A DNA stretch of 17,473 nt from assembly GCA_900756545.1 (NCBI GenBank), contig CAAEKO010000022.1:1-17473 (forward strand). Reading direction: 5' to 3'. How positions within the stretch are numbered: position 1 is the stretch's first letter; each line of letters starts with the position of its first letter. Position numbers and translations under genes: made by a program. This document shows positions 7,370 to 14,052 of this stretch, one piece after another. The DNA is from Clostridia bacterium (GTDB lineage Bacteria > Bacillota > Clostridia > UBA1381). The notes under the pieces were generated by a model. The model searched no databases, had not been told where the DNA came from, and saw only the letters and a program-made list of their open reading frames with translations.

Positions 7370-7424
7370 GCTATATAATATCAGCAAATGTTGATATTAT
7401 ACCACATTATTTTGAATCTGTACA
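7370..7424 (-). promoter_or_regulatory. Upstream rex promoter overlapped by a 28-bp palindrome
   Basis: On the minus strand TGTACA (7424-7419) and an extended TATAAT (7401-7396, with TG one base upstream) are 17 bases apart. The -10 is one end of a palindrome with perfect 10-bp arms (7374-7383 and 7392-7401) around 8 bases. A close copy overlaps a plus-strand promoter at 17379-17413. The regulator is unknown. Confidence 0.55.
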
Positions 7425-7430
7425 GCCCTT

Positions 7431-8585
7431 TTATTGCAAAAGCACCACAGCCATGGCAGAAATGCCTTCTCCCCGGCCTTCAAAACCCAATTTTTCTGTT
7501 GTCGTCGCTTTGATATTCACCTGGTTTATGCTCACTTCCAGAACACTTGCCACATTTCCCCGCATCTGGGGAATGAATTCAGCCAGCTTTGGCCGCTGAC
7601 AGATAATCGTCACGTCTGCATTCGCAATAGCATGCCCCTTTTCCCGCACCAGCCGGACAACCTCTGCCAGCAGCTTCATGCTGGACGCGCCTTTGTACTT
7701 GGGATCAGTATCTGGAAAATGTCTGCCAATGTCCCCCAAGGCCGCCGCTCCCAGCAAAGCGTCTGCCAGTGCATGTAAGGCAACATCTGCATCGGAATGC
7801 CCCAAAAGCCCTCTTTCGTACGGAATATTTACGCCGCACAAAATCAGTTCCCGGTCATCCGTCAGTCTATGTACATCATATCCCTGCCCGATCCGCATAT
7901 TTATTTTCTCCTCACCATATCCGCGTTTTTTTAAAATCTGCTCTGCCACCGCCAAATCCTCTGGGGTCGTGAGTTTGATATTTTCATAGCTCCCCAGCAC
8001 CATCTTTACTGGTACACCGCAATATTCCGCCAAAGCACAGTCATCTGTTGCCGAAAAGCTGCCGGCCATAGCCTGCTCATGGACTTTTTTCATAATATCT
8101 CTGTGAAACGCCTGCGGTGTTTGTACCTGCCAGACCCTTTCCCGATTCAGCGTTTCGGCAATGAAGTTATTTTCTTTCAAGGTTTTCAGGGTATCCTTGC
8201 ATTTCACCCCTACAGCCGCCGCGCCTGTTTCCCTGCAAGCCGCCCATGCGGCCCGGATAATGTCTGGCGTAATCATCGCTCTTGCTCCATCATGAACCAG
8301 TAGGATATCCCCAGAGGCCGCCTGCAAGCCTGCATAAACAGATTCCTGCCGGGTCGCGCCTCCCGTAACGACCCGAATTCCGCCGCCGGCAAGCGCCTTA
8401 CACCGCTCCATATCACACGGGCGAGTCACAATGATGATCTCGTCCACAAAATCACATTGCGAAAAAGCCTCTAATGTATAGGACAGGATAGGCCGTCCTA
8501 AAACCGGCAGAAAAACCTTATTTTCAGCCGCCCCCATCCGTGTTCCTCTGCCAGCAGCCACAATTACCGCCGTTACTTTTTCCAT
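7431..8585 (-). CDS. ispDF: Bifunctional IspD/IspF of the MEP isoprenoid pathway
   Basis: A 384-residue fusion carrying two non-consecutive enzymes of the methylerythritol phosphate pathway. Residues 1-228 are IspD (2-C-methyl-D-erythritol 4-phosphate cytidylyltransferase): AVIVAAGRGTRMG (6-18), ENKVFLPV with the conserved lysine, and LVHDGAR (96-102). Residues 230-384 are IspF (2,4-cyclodiphosphate synthase): GYDVHRL with metal ligands D237 and H239, LGHSDADVALHALADALLG with the third ligand H271, DIGRHFPDTDP, and ATTTEKLGFEGRGEGI. All key residues appear intact. A GGGAGG site precedes the ATG. Such fusions occur in several bacterial lineages. It sits between carD and rex on the same strand, with a hairpin between it and carD. 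Confidence 0.97.
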   Translation of the reverse strand: MEKVTAVIVAAGRGTRMGAAENKVFLPVLGRPILSYTLEAFSQCDFVDEIIIVTRPCDMERCKALAGGGIRVVTGGATRQESVYAGLQAASGDILLVHDGARAMITPDIIRAAWAACRETGAAAVGVKCKDTLKTLKENNFIAETLNRERVWQVQTPQAFHRDIMKKVHEQAMAGSFSATDDCALAEYCGVPVKMVLGSYENIKLTTPEDLAVAEQILKKRGYGEEKINMRIGQGYDVHRLTDDRELILCGVNIPYERGLLGHSDADVALHALADALLGAAALGDIGRHFPDTDPKYKGASSMKLLAEVVRLVREKGHAIANADVTIICQRPKLAEFIPQMRGNVASVLEVSINQVNIKATTTEKLGFEGRGEGISAMAVVLLQ

Positions 8586-8607
8586 GTATTTCCTCCCTAC
8601 AAATTAA

Positions 8608-8636
8608 GAATCGGACGAACACTGTCCGTCCGATTC
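8608..8636 (-). terminator. Hairpin between carD and ispDF
   Basis: GAATCGGACG and its complement (8608-8617, 8627-8636) form a 10-bp stem with a 9-base loop just after the carD stop. The tail on the minus strand is only weakly T-rich, so it could be a leaky terminator or an mRNA-stabilising hairpin. Confidence 0.55.
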
Positions 8637-8638
8637 CT

Positions 8639-9127
8639 TTATAGCAGTTCATCTACCGTATCACAAATAATACTTTCAATATCGCTTTGCCCCGCAACCT
8701 TAGAAAGTACCAGTTCGCTCACCATGATCTGCTTTGCGCTGCTGAGCATCTTCCGCTCACTTGTCGACAGCCCCTTTGATTTATCCCGATACATCAAATC
8801 CTTTACAACGCTCAATACCTGATAAATGTCACCGGACTTAATCTTTACCATATTATCCCGATGGCGTTTATTCCAATTAGCGTCTTCATATACCGGAACC
8901 TCCCGAAAGGTTTCCAGTACATGCTGTGCCTCTTCACGGCTGATCACAAACCGGACGCCGATCTCATCACATTTCTGCTTGGGAATCATCACAGTCATAT
9001 CACCGGAAGCCGGCAGACGCATAATATAGTATTCCTGCACAGCGCCGAGAATCTCTCGTTTCTCAATAGATTCAATGACACCAGCCCCATGCATTGGATA
9101 TACGATCTTGTCTCCGACTTTATACAC
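8639..9127 (-). CDS. CarD/CdnL-type RNA polymerase-binding regulator
   Basis: A 162-residue CarD-family protein. The N-terminus MYKVGDKIVYPMHGAGVIESIEKREI is the SH3/Tudor-like RNA polymerase-interacting domain shared with Mfd, and the remainder is an all-helical domain (from about residue 62) with a conserved basic YRDKSKGLSTSERKML stretch (about 112-128). Family members bind the RNA polymerase beta subunit and stabilise open promoter complexes. The start is GTG at 9127, with AGGGG 9 bases upstream and a strong promoter about 45 bases further. It lies just before ispDF, an arrangement that I recall from other Clostridia. Confidence 0.9.
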   Translation of the reverse strand: MYKVGDKIVYPMHGAGVIESIEKREILGAVQEYYIMRLPASGDMTVMIPKQKCDEIGVRFVISREEAQHVLETFREVPVYEDANWNKRHRDNMVKIKSGDIYQVLSVVKDLMYRDKSKGLSTSERKMLSSAKQIMVSELVLSKVAGQSDIESIICDTVDELL

Positions 9128-9172
9128 AGTTCTATGCCCCTCTCATTTATCTTTTATTTTATTATTACCTTA

Positions 9173-9201
9173 ATTATACCACATTATACCTGAAAAGTCA
9201 A
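9173..9201 (-). promoter_or_regulatory. carD promoter
   Basis: TTGACT (9201-9196) and TATAAT (9178-9173) on the minus strand are separated by 17 bases, with TG just before the -10. A second TATAAT copy lies in the spacer (9188-9183). The -10 region shares a 15-bp stretch with the upstream rex promoter. Confidence 0.8.
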
Positions 9202-9258
9202 AATATTTATTATACCACGAAATGTACGAAATCGCAACTGTTTTTTTACTAAAATCTT

Positions 9259-9357
9259 GTTGAATTTTCAACGTTATAATGATATAATAGACATAATCTG
9301 CTTAAATTTTTCTGATTATACAAAGTAAAAACGCCGTGTTGTGCGGACACGGCGTTT
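9259..9357 (+). ncRNA. Candidate short terminated transcript (sRNA or attenuated leader)
   Basis: A plus-strand promoter, TTGAAT (9260-9265) and TATAAT (9283-9288) with a 17-base spacer, is followed about 40 bases later by a strong rho-independent terminator. The transcript would run from about 9295 to 9357. A palindrome GTTGAA-TT-TTCAAC (9259-9272) overlaps the -35. A weak stem (ATAATC 9293-9298, GATTAT 9313-9318) could also form. No open reading frame with a ribosome site is seen. It may be a small RNA, or an attenuator for the NusG-domain gene. Confidence 0.4.
9327..9357. terminator. Bidirectional terminator upstream of the NusG-domain gene
   Basis: A GC-rich stem (ACGCCGTG with CACGGCGT) flanked by A and T runs forms a perfect terminator in both directions. 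No coding gene ends near it, which is why a short transcript is proposed. Confidence 0.8.
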
Positions 9358-9385
9358 TCCATAAATTAGGGGAAGGTATATTGTT

Positions 9386-9413
9386 TTGTAAATTAAAAAT
9401 TTACAACTATAAT
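9386..9413 (+). promoter_or_regulatory. Promoter/operator of the NusG-domain II and Gx genes
   Basis: TTGTAA (9386-9391) and TATAAT (9408-9413) are 16 bases apart. The spacer is almost filled by a perfect palindrome, TTGTAAATT (9386-9394) and AATTTACAA (9398-9406), around AAA. A further TTGTAAATT half-site lies at 9447-9455, in the 5' leader. This is a typical layout for a repressor; its identity is unknown. Confidence 0.65.
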
Positions 9414-9477
9414 ATAACATAATGATGTGTATATTTTATGTCCTAATTGTAAATTTTTTTTTAATTTGAGGGGTTCT

Positions 9478-9825
9478 ATGAAAAAAAATGATTTTGTTAT
9501 ATTTTTTCTTGCATTTCTAGCAATTTTGGTACTGTTTTTGGCTTATTTTTTGCAACCACACAAAGGCGACACTGTCATAATTCGACAAAACGGACAAATC
9601 TACCAGCGCGTTGATCTGGATACGGACACAGTAATCGATGTCAATGGAAAGAATACGGTCGTCATTCAGAATGGTCAGGTCTATATGCAGGATGCCGATT
9701 GTCCCGACAAATTATGTATCCGGCAGGGAAAGATTTCCGACGGGCGTAAGGAAATCATATGTTTACCCAATCAGGTAACTGTATCGGTAACAAAAAAATC
9801 AGAATTTGATTCTGTCACGAGGTGA
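9478..9825 (+). CDS. NusG domain II-containing membrane-anchored protein
   Basis: A 115-residue protein with one N-terminal membrane segment (about 6-26) and an exported beta-rich domain of the NusG_II family (PF07009 type). The landmarks GDTVIIRQNGQIY, VIQNGQVYMQDADCPDKLC and IICLPNQV fit the family, including the three conserved cysteines C75, C80 and C95, which may bind a metal or form a disulfide. ATG 9478 is used because GAGGGG lies 5 bases upstream; an in-frame ATG at 9427 has no ribosome site. The stop codon lies inside the ribosome site of the next gene. These proteins commonly accompany Gx-type transporters in Firmicutes; the molecular role is not known. Confidence 0.82.
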   Translation: MKKNDFVIFFLAFLAILVLFLAYFLQPHKGDTVIIRQNGQIYQRVDLDTDTVIDVNGKNTVVIQNGQVYMQDADCPDKLCIRQGKISDGRKEIICLPNQVTVSVTKKSEFDSVTR

Positions 9826-9830
9826 AAGCA

Positions 9831-10319
9831 ATGCATACAAAAAAACTTGCCTATTCGGCTTTGCTGTGTGCTGTGGCTATTATTTTCGGTTATATAGAGT
9901 CCCTGCTGCCTTTACCCATCCCTATTCCAGGAATCAAATTGGGGATTTCAAATCTTGTCCTCCTTTTTGTCCTGTGCAAAGACAAAAGGCTGGCCTGGGG
10001 AATTATGCTGGTCAAGGTCATGTTAACCAGTTTACTGTTTTCCGGCATGACCGCTTTTTTCTACGCATTGGCTGGCGGCATTCTTAGTATGCTTGTTATG
10101 ACCATACTGTTTTCTACGCAGAAATTCAGTATCATTTCCGTCAGCATGGCTGGCGGTATTTTTCATAACCTGGGTCAGCTTTGCGCCGCCTGCATTCTAT
10201 TAATCAATATCAAGGCCGTCTACTGGCTTCCTTTTCTGGCGCTGGCTGGCGCTGTCGCCGGCACAATCCTGGGTGTTGTATGCTGCATCCTTTTAGAACG
10301 CTTACCATGGCGGCTTTAA
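9831..10319 (+). CDS. Gx transporter family (ECF S-like) membrane protein
   Basis: A 162-residue, very hydrophobic protein with five to six membrane segments. It is recognisable as the Gx transporter family, often annotated as heptaprenyl diphosphate synthase component I: MHTKKLAYSALLCAVAIIFGYIES, then LPIPIPGIKLGISNLVLLFVL, then MAGGIFHNLGQL. The fold resembles substrate-binding S components of energy-coupling factor transporters, but the substrate is not established. The start at 9831 is supported by GAGG 9 bases upstream; a GTG at 9822 is less likely. It follows the NusG-domain gene by 5 bases and ends before a bidirectional terminator, so the pair is a two-gene operon. No ECF ATPase or polyprenyl synthase gene is nearby. 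Confidence 0.85.
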   Translation: MHTKKLAYSALLCAVAIIFGYIESLLPLPIPIPGIKLGISNLVLLFVLCKDKRLAWGIMLVKVMLTSLLFSGMTAFFYALAGGILSMLVMTILFSTQKFSIISVSMAGGIFHNLGQLCAACILLINIKAVYWLPFLALAGAVAGTILGVVCCILLERLPWRL

Positions 10320-10401
10320 AACTTTTATTTCAAGCCGAAATATTCTCATAGCATTTTAGATATTTTCCCCGGCAATTCATAAATTCATTCAGCAAAATGC
10401 C

Positions 10402-10436
10402 GATAAAAAAGGTGCGCCAAAACGCACCTTTTTTAT
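10402..10436. terminator. Bidirectional terminator between the Gx and isocitrate dehydrogenase genes
   Basis: GGTGCG (10411-10416) pairs with CGCACC (10423-10428), flanked by A6 and T6. It serves both the plus-strand Gx gene and the minus-strand isocitrate dehydrogenase gene, whose stop is at 10438-10436. Confidence 0.9.
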
Positions 10437-11602
10437 CACATTTTTTGAATAGTTTCCATTACATAATCGGCAAACTCCGCGCCTGTACACCCATTATCCC
10501 GTCCTGTGATCACCAGTTTCTTTTCCTCGTACATGCATTTATCCAATGCTTTCTCCAGCTTGTCCGCCTGCTCCTGATATCCGATATGGGACAAAAGCAT
10601 AACACCGGCACGAATGATAGAACAGGGATCTGCATACTTGTCCCGTCCCTCAGTCACCATCCGGGGCGCACTGCCATGGATAGCCTCAAACATCGCATAC
10701 CGCTTACCAATATTCGCACTGCCCGCAGTACCTACGCCGCCTTGGAATTCAGCAGCCTCATCTGTGATGATATCACCATACAGGTTCGGCAAGACAACAA
10801 CCTGAAACTGCGTTCTTCGCTTTGGATCGACCAGCTTTGCAGTCATGATGTCAATATACCAGTCATCCAACTCAATCCCCGGATAATCCCTCGCGACCTC
10901 CTGACAGATTTTCAGAAATTTGCCGTCAGTTGTTTTGATAACATTGGCTTTTGTAACACAGGTAACCCGCGTTTTACCATTTTTCTTTGCATAGTCGAAC
11001 GCCGCACGGGCAATTCTCTCGGTCCCCTCCTGTGTCGTCACAGTAAAATCTACAGCCAGATCGTCGTTGACATTGACGCCTCGGGAACCTACCGCATAGC
11101 CGCCTTCTGTATTTTCACGGTAGAAGGTCCAATCGATTCCCTGCTCCGGCACCTTCACCGGACGCACATTTGCGAACAAATCCAGTTCTTTACGCATAGC
11201 AACATTTGCGCTTTCGATATTCGGCCAAGGATCTCCCGCCCGCGGGGTAGTTGTCGGTCCTTTTAAAATGACATGGCATTTTTTCAGTTCTGCTAGTACA
11301 TCATCTGGAATCGGCTTGTTGGCCGCCACACGGTTTTCAATTGTCAGACCGTCAATTACTTTAAACTCCACTTTACCTTTTGCGGTTTCTTCTTTCAGGA
11401 GAAATTCCAAAATACGCTGTGCCTCATGTGTGATAGCCGGGCCAATCCCATCTCCGCCGCACACGCCGATAATGATTTTGTCCAGCTTGGAATAATCAAT
11501 AAACTCCTTCTCCGTCTTCATCTTCTTGATCCGTACCTTCTGATCCTGCAGCACGGCCGCAAATTTATCAACCGCTGCCTGGATATCTGCATCATATCCC
11601 AT
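10436..11602 (-). CDS. Isocitrate dehydrogenase
   Basis: A 388-residue member of the isocitrate/isopropylmalate dehydrogenase family. It oxidatively decarboxylates isocitrate to 2-oxoglutarate. Using numbering from the in-frame ATG at 11611, the motifs are GVCGGDGIGP (49-58), SANVAMRKELDLFANVRP (134-151), ENTEGGYA (166-173), TKANVIK (220-226), NLYGDIITDEAAEFQGG (276-292) and HGSAPRM (312-318). The SxN pair (S134, N136) is the isocitrate-binding signature and argues against isopropylmalate dehydrogenase; so does the adjacent aconitase gene. The cofactor-binding residues after HGSAP are R-M, unlike the usual NAD or NADP types. The start at 11602 is chosen because AAGGG lies 10 bases upstream, whereas it abuts the ATG at 11611. 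An N-terminal extension of about 45 residues precedes the first motif. Confidence 0.9.
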   Translation of the reverse strand: MGYDADIQAAVDKFAAVLQDQKVRIKKMKTEKEFIDYSKLDKIIIGVCGGDGIGPAITHEAQRILEFLLKEETAKGKVEFKVIDGLTIENRVAANKPIPDDVLAELKKCHVILKGPTTTPRAGDPWPNIESANVAMRKELDLFANVRPVKVPEQGIDWTFYRENTEGGYAVGSRGVNVNDDLAVDFTVTTQEGTERIARAAFDYAKKNGKTRVTCVTKANVIKTTDGKFLKICQEVARDYPGIELDDWYIDIMTAKLVDPKRRTQFQVVVLPNLYGDIITDEAAEFQGGVGTAGSANIGKRYAMFEAIHGSAPRMVTEGRDKYADPCSIIRAGVMLLSHIGYQEQADKLEKALDKCMYEEKKLVITGRDNGCTGAEFADYVMETIQKM

Positions 11603-11621
11603 TTTATCCATTCCCTTCTGC

Positions 11622-13553
11622 TTATGAATTTTGTTTTGTATAATTTAAAAGTCCGCCCGCATAAAGCATCTCCTTCTGCCGCTCCGATACGGAAACAACA
11701 GCTTTAAACCGGAAGCCTTTCGTTACGTTTTCAAGCTCGATCGTATCCCCAGCTTTGAGCTGCTCAGCCACATGCTCAATTTTCAATTCGTCGCCCTGCT
11801 CAATCCGGTCATAATCCGTCTCATCCGCAAAGGTCATCGGCAGGATACCAGCATTGACCAAATTCGCCATATGAATTCGGGCAAAGGATTTGGTCAAAAC
11901 AGCTTTAACACCCAGATATAGCGGCGCCAGCGCCGCATGCTCACGAGATGAACCTTGTCCATAGTTGGAACCGCCTACTATGACAGACGTCCCCATATCC
12001 AATGCCCGCTGATAAAAGCTTTCATCACAAACTGCAAAACAGTGCTTTGAAATTTCAGGTATATTCGACCGCAGCGGCAGAATCTTCGCGCCGGCAGGCA
12101 TAATGTGGTCTGTCGTGATATTATCGCCTACCTTCAGACTGCATTTGGCGTCAATCGTTTCTGCCAAAGGCTCTGATACTGGAAAAGGCTTGATATTCGG
12201 TCCACGCAGGACTTCAACAGTATCCATCTCCGTCTCGGCCACAGGCGGAACTACCATATTATCATTGATAATAAAGGTTTCCGGCAGCTTAATTTCCGGC
12301 ATGTCCCCCAGCGTCCGCGGGTCTGTCAGATAGCCTGTAAGTGCGCTGGCTGCCGCAAGCTCCGGTGAAACCAGATAAACCTGCGCATCCTTTGTGCCGG
12401 AGCGGCCCTCAAAGTTCCGGTTAAACGTCCGCAGGGAAATCCCCTTGGAATTCGGGGACTGACCCATACCGATACATGGCCCGCATGCACTTTCTAAAAT
12501 TCTGGCTCCAGCGTCGATCAAAATTGCCAGCGCACCATTTTCCGCCAGCATGTTGAGTACCTGCTTTGAACCCGGCGCAATCGATAGAGACACATCCGGG
12601 TGAACAGTCTTCCCCTTTAAAATATGGGCAACCTTCAGCATGTCCAGCAAGGATGAGTTCGTACAGGAACCAATACAAACCTGATCTATTTTCAAATTAC
12701 CGATCTCTTCAACCGTTTTGACATTATCCGGCGAATGGGGGCAAGCCGCCATAGGCACAAGCGCCGACAAATCAATTTCCACAATTTCATCGTATTCTGC
12801 ATCGGGATCTGCCGACAGGGGCTGATAAACTTCTTCCCTGCCCTGCGCTTTCAGGAACTGGCGGGTAATCTCATCTGACGGAAAAATAGAGGTAGTCGCG
12901 CCCAATTCCGCGCCCATATTCGTAATCGTGGCACGCTCCGGCACAGACAGCGTCTTAACGCCCTCTCCCGTATATTCAATGACCTTGCCTACTCCGCCTT
13001 TAACGGACAGCCGGCGCAGAACCTCTAAGATAACATCCTTCGCTGCAACCCAGGGCCGTAGCTTCCCGGTCAATTCTACCTTGACAACCTTTGGGCAGGT
13101 AATATAATACGCGCCGCCGCCCATAGCAACCGCAACGTCCATGCCGCCTGCGCCGATAGCGATCATACCGATACCACCGCCTGTGGGCGTATGACTGTCA
13201 GAGCCGATCAATGTCTTACCCGGCACGCCGAACCGTTCCAGATGTACCTGGTGGCAGATTCCATTACCTGGCCGTGAAAAATATATTCCATGCTTTTTAC
13301 AGACACTGCCAATAAATCTATGGTCGTCCGCATTTTCAAAACCGCTTTGCAGGGTATTATGATCAATATATGCCACAGAACGCTCTGTTTTTACTCTTGG
13401 CACGCCCATCGCTTCAAATTCAAGGTACGCCATCGTACCTGTAGCGTCCTGCGTCAGGGTCTGGTCGATTTTGATCCCGATTTCCTGCCCCTTGACCATC
13501 TCACCATCTACAAGATGCGCGGACAGGATTTTTTCTGTCAGTGTTAAACCCAT
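11622..13553 (-). CDS. acn: Aconitate hydratase (aconitase)
   Basis: A 643-residue aconitase of the shorter class that interconverts citrate and isocitrate through a 4Fe-4S cluster. The three cluster cysteines are C297 in GSCTNSS and C357 and C360 in SACGPC. Other landmarks are DQTLTQDATGT (30-40), GSDSHTPTGGGIGM (117-130), FEGRSGT (381-387) and, in the C-terminal swivelling domain, GGSNYGQGSSREHAALAP. All are intact. An AGGAGG site precedes the ATG. It is followed 19 bases later by isocitrate dehydrogenase, so the operon converts citrate to 2-oxoglutarate, the precursor of glutamate. Expression is probably set by the palindrome-overlapped promoter upstream. Confidence 0.96.
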   Translation of the reverse strand: MGLTLTEKILSAHLVDGEMVKGQEIGIKIDQTLTQDATGTMAYLEFEAMGVPRVKTERSVAYIDHNTLQSGFENADDHRFIGSVCKKHGIYFSRPGNGICHQVHLERFGVPGKTLIGSDSHTPTGGGIGMIAIGAGGMDVAVAMGGGAYYITCPKVVKVELTGKLRPWVAAKDVILEVLRRLSVKGGVGKVIEYTGEGVKTLSVPERATITNMGAELGATTSIFPSDEITRQFLKAQGREEVYQPLSADPDAEYDEIVEIDLSALVPMAACPHSPDNVKTVEEIGNLKIDQVCIGSCTNSSLLDMLKVAHILKGKTVHPDVSLSIAPGSKQVLNMLAENGALAILIDAGARILESACGPCIGMGQSPNSKGISLRTFNRNFEGRSGTKDAQVYLVSPELAAASALTGYLTDPRTLGDMPEIKLPETFIINDNMVVPPVAETEMDTVEVLRGPNIKPFPVSEPLAETIDAKCSLKVGDNITTDHIMPAGAKILPLRSNIPEISKHCFAVCDESFYQRALDMGTSVIVGGSNYGQGSSREHAALAPLYLGVKAVLTKSFARIHMANLVNAGILPMTFADETDYDRIEQGDELKIEHVAEQLKAGDTIELENVTKGFRFKAVVSVSERQKEMLYAGGLLNYTKQNS

Positions 13554-13585
13554 GTTATCTCCTCCTGTTCTTCCTCCAGCATTTT

Positions 13586-13630
13586 ATACAATATACTATA
13601 TATTGTATCGAAAATACCTGTTTTTGTCAA
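13586..13630 (-). promoter_or_regulatory. Aconitase-operon promoter with a perfect operator palindrome
   Basis: TTGACA (13630-13625) and TACAAT (13607-13602) are separated by 17 bases on the minus strand. A palindrome with perfect 10-bp arms, ATACAATATA and TATATTGTAT (13586-13595, 13599-13608), around a 3-base spacer covers the -10 and extends to about +10. A repressor sensing citrate or nitrogen status would fit, but this is inference; the box does not obviously match the CcpC or CitR consensus I know. Confidence 0.75.
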
Positions 13631-13680
13631 TATGCGAACACCCGAAAACCATCCTGTTAATTCACTGAAAGTTGTTGATT

Positions 13681-13709
13681 TTCACAAAAAAACCGCTTAT
13701 GCATATTCT
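13681..13709 (+). promoter_or_regulatory. Possible promoter of the small GT2-like membrane protein
   Basis: TTCACA (13681-13686) and TATTCT (13704-13709) are 17 bases apart. The match is moderate. An imperfect inverted repeat (TGATAATAA with TTATTTCA, near 13709-13727) lies just downstream. Confidence 0.35.
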
Positions 13710-13743
13710 GATAATAAGATTATTTCAGAAAGGAGCTGATTTA

Positions 13744-14019
13744 ATGCCGGGCTTTGCCATACTTTTCACCTTTTTTCTGATTTTCATGGTAAATGCTGTT
13801 TCAGGGGCAGTCCGGCGGAAAAAGCCGCCGCGCCGGATCCTGATGTCTGTCAAGGACCGTGAAGCAGGAATTGAGGCTACTGTGCGCCTTCTTCTTTTTA
13901 AAAATCCCCGTTCAGAAATCTATATCACAGATCAAGGCTCATGCGATGAAACACCGGAAATCCTGCGGCGATTGGAAAAGGATTGTTCCCGGATTCATGT
14001 ATCCTGTAAAACTACATAA
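13744..14019 (+). CDS. Small membrane protein with a truncated GT2-like domain
   Basis: A 91-residue protein. Residues 3-21 form one membrane segment, followed by a basic stretch (RRKKPPRR). Residues 31-85 resemble the start of a family 2 glycosyltransferase: a first strand RILMSVKDREAGIEATVRLLLF, then EIYITDQGSCDETPEILRRLE, which mirrors the nucleotide-sugar-binding D-GS-DET pattern. The domain stops before the catalytic region, so it should not be an active transferase. The start at 13744 has AAAGGAG 8 bases upstream, better than an in-frame start at 13672. It stands alone on the plus strand between the aconitase promoter and a terminator shared with dacF. I do not know a function. Confidence 0.7.
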   Translation: MPGFAILFTFFLIFMVNAVSGAVRRKKPPRRILMSVKDREAGIEATVRLLLFKNPRSEIYITDQGSCDETPEILRRLEKDCSRIHVSCKTT

Positions 14020-14021
14020 GA

Positions 14022-14052
14022 AAAGCGCCGGTTTTCCGGCGCTTTATTTTAT
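14022..14052. terminator. Bidirectional terminator between the GT2-like gene and dacF
   Basis: A perfect 10-bp stem, AAAGCGCCGG and its complement (14022-14031, 14036-14045), surrounds TTTT and is followed by a T-rich tail on the plus strand. Confidence 0.85.

Larger units (their letters stand above)
9128..9477. other. 350-base divergent intergenic region
   Basis: This gap between carD (leftward) and the NusG-domain gene (rightward) holds the carD promoter, a plus-strand promoter with terminator, and a second plus-strand promoter with a palindrome. It is strongly AT-rich. No credible coding frame was found. Confidence 0.8.

Noticed and set aside
9259..9272. Possible second Rex site (GTTGA-N4-TCAAC)
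   Set aside because: It is symmetric and similar in spacing but has G/C changes at the conserved A/T positions, so it cannot be called Rex without binding data.
10397..11266. Long plus-strand open frame of 289 codons
   Set aside because: It lies entirely antisense to the isocitrate dehydrogenase gene, begins inside a terminator and has low-complexity translation without family features. The opposite strand encodes a clear enzyme.
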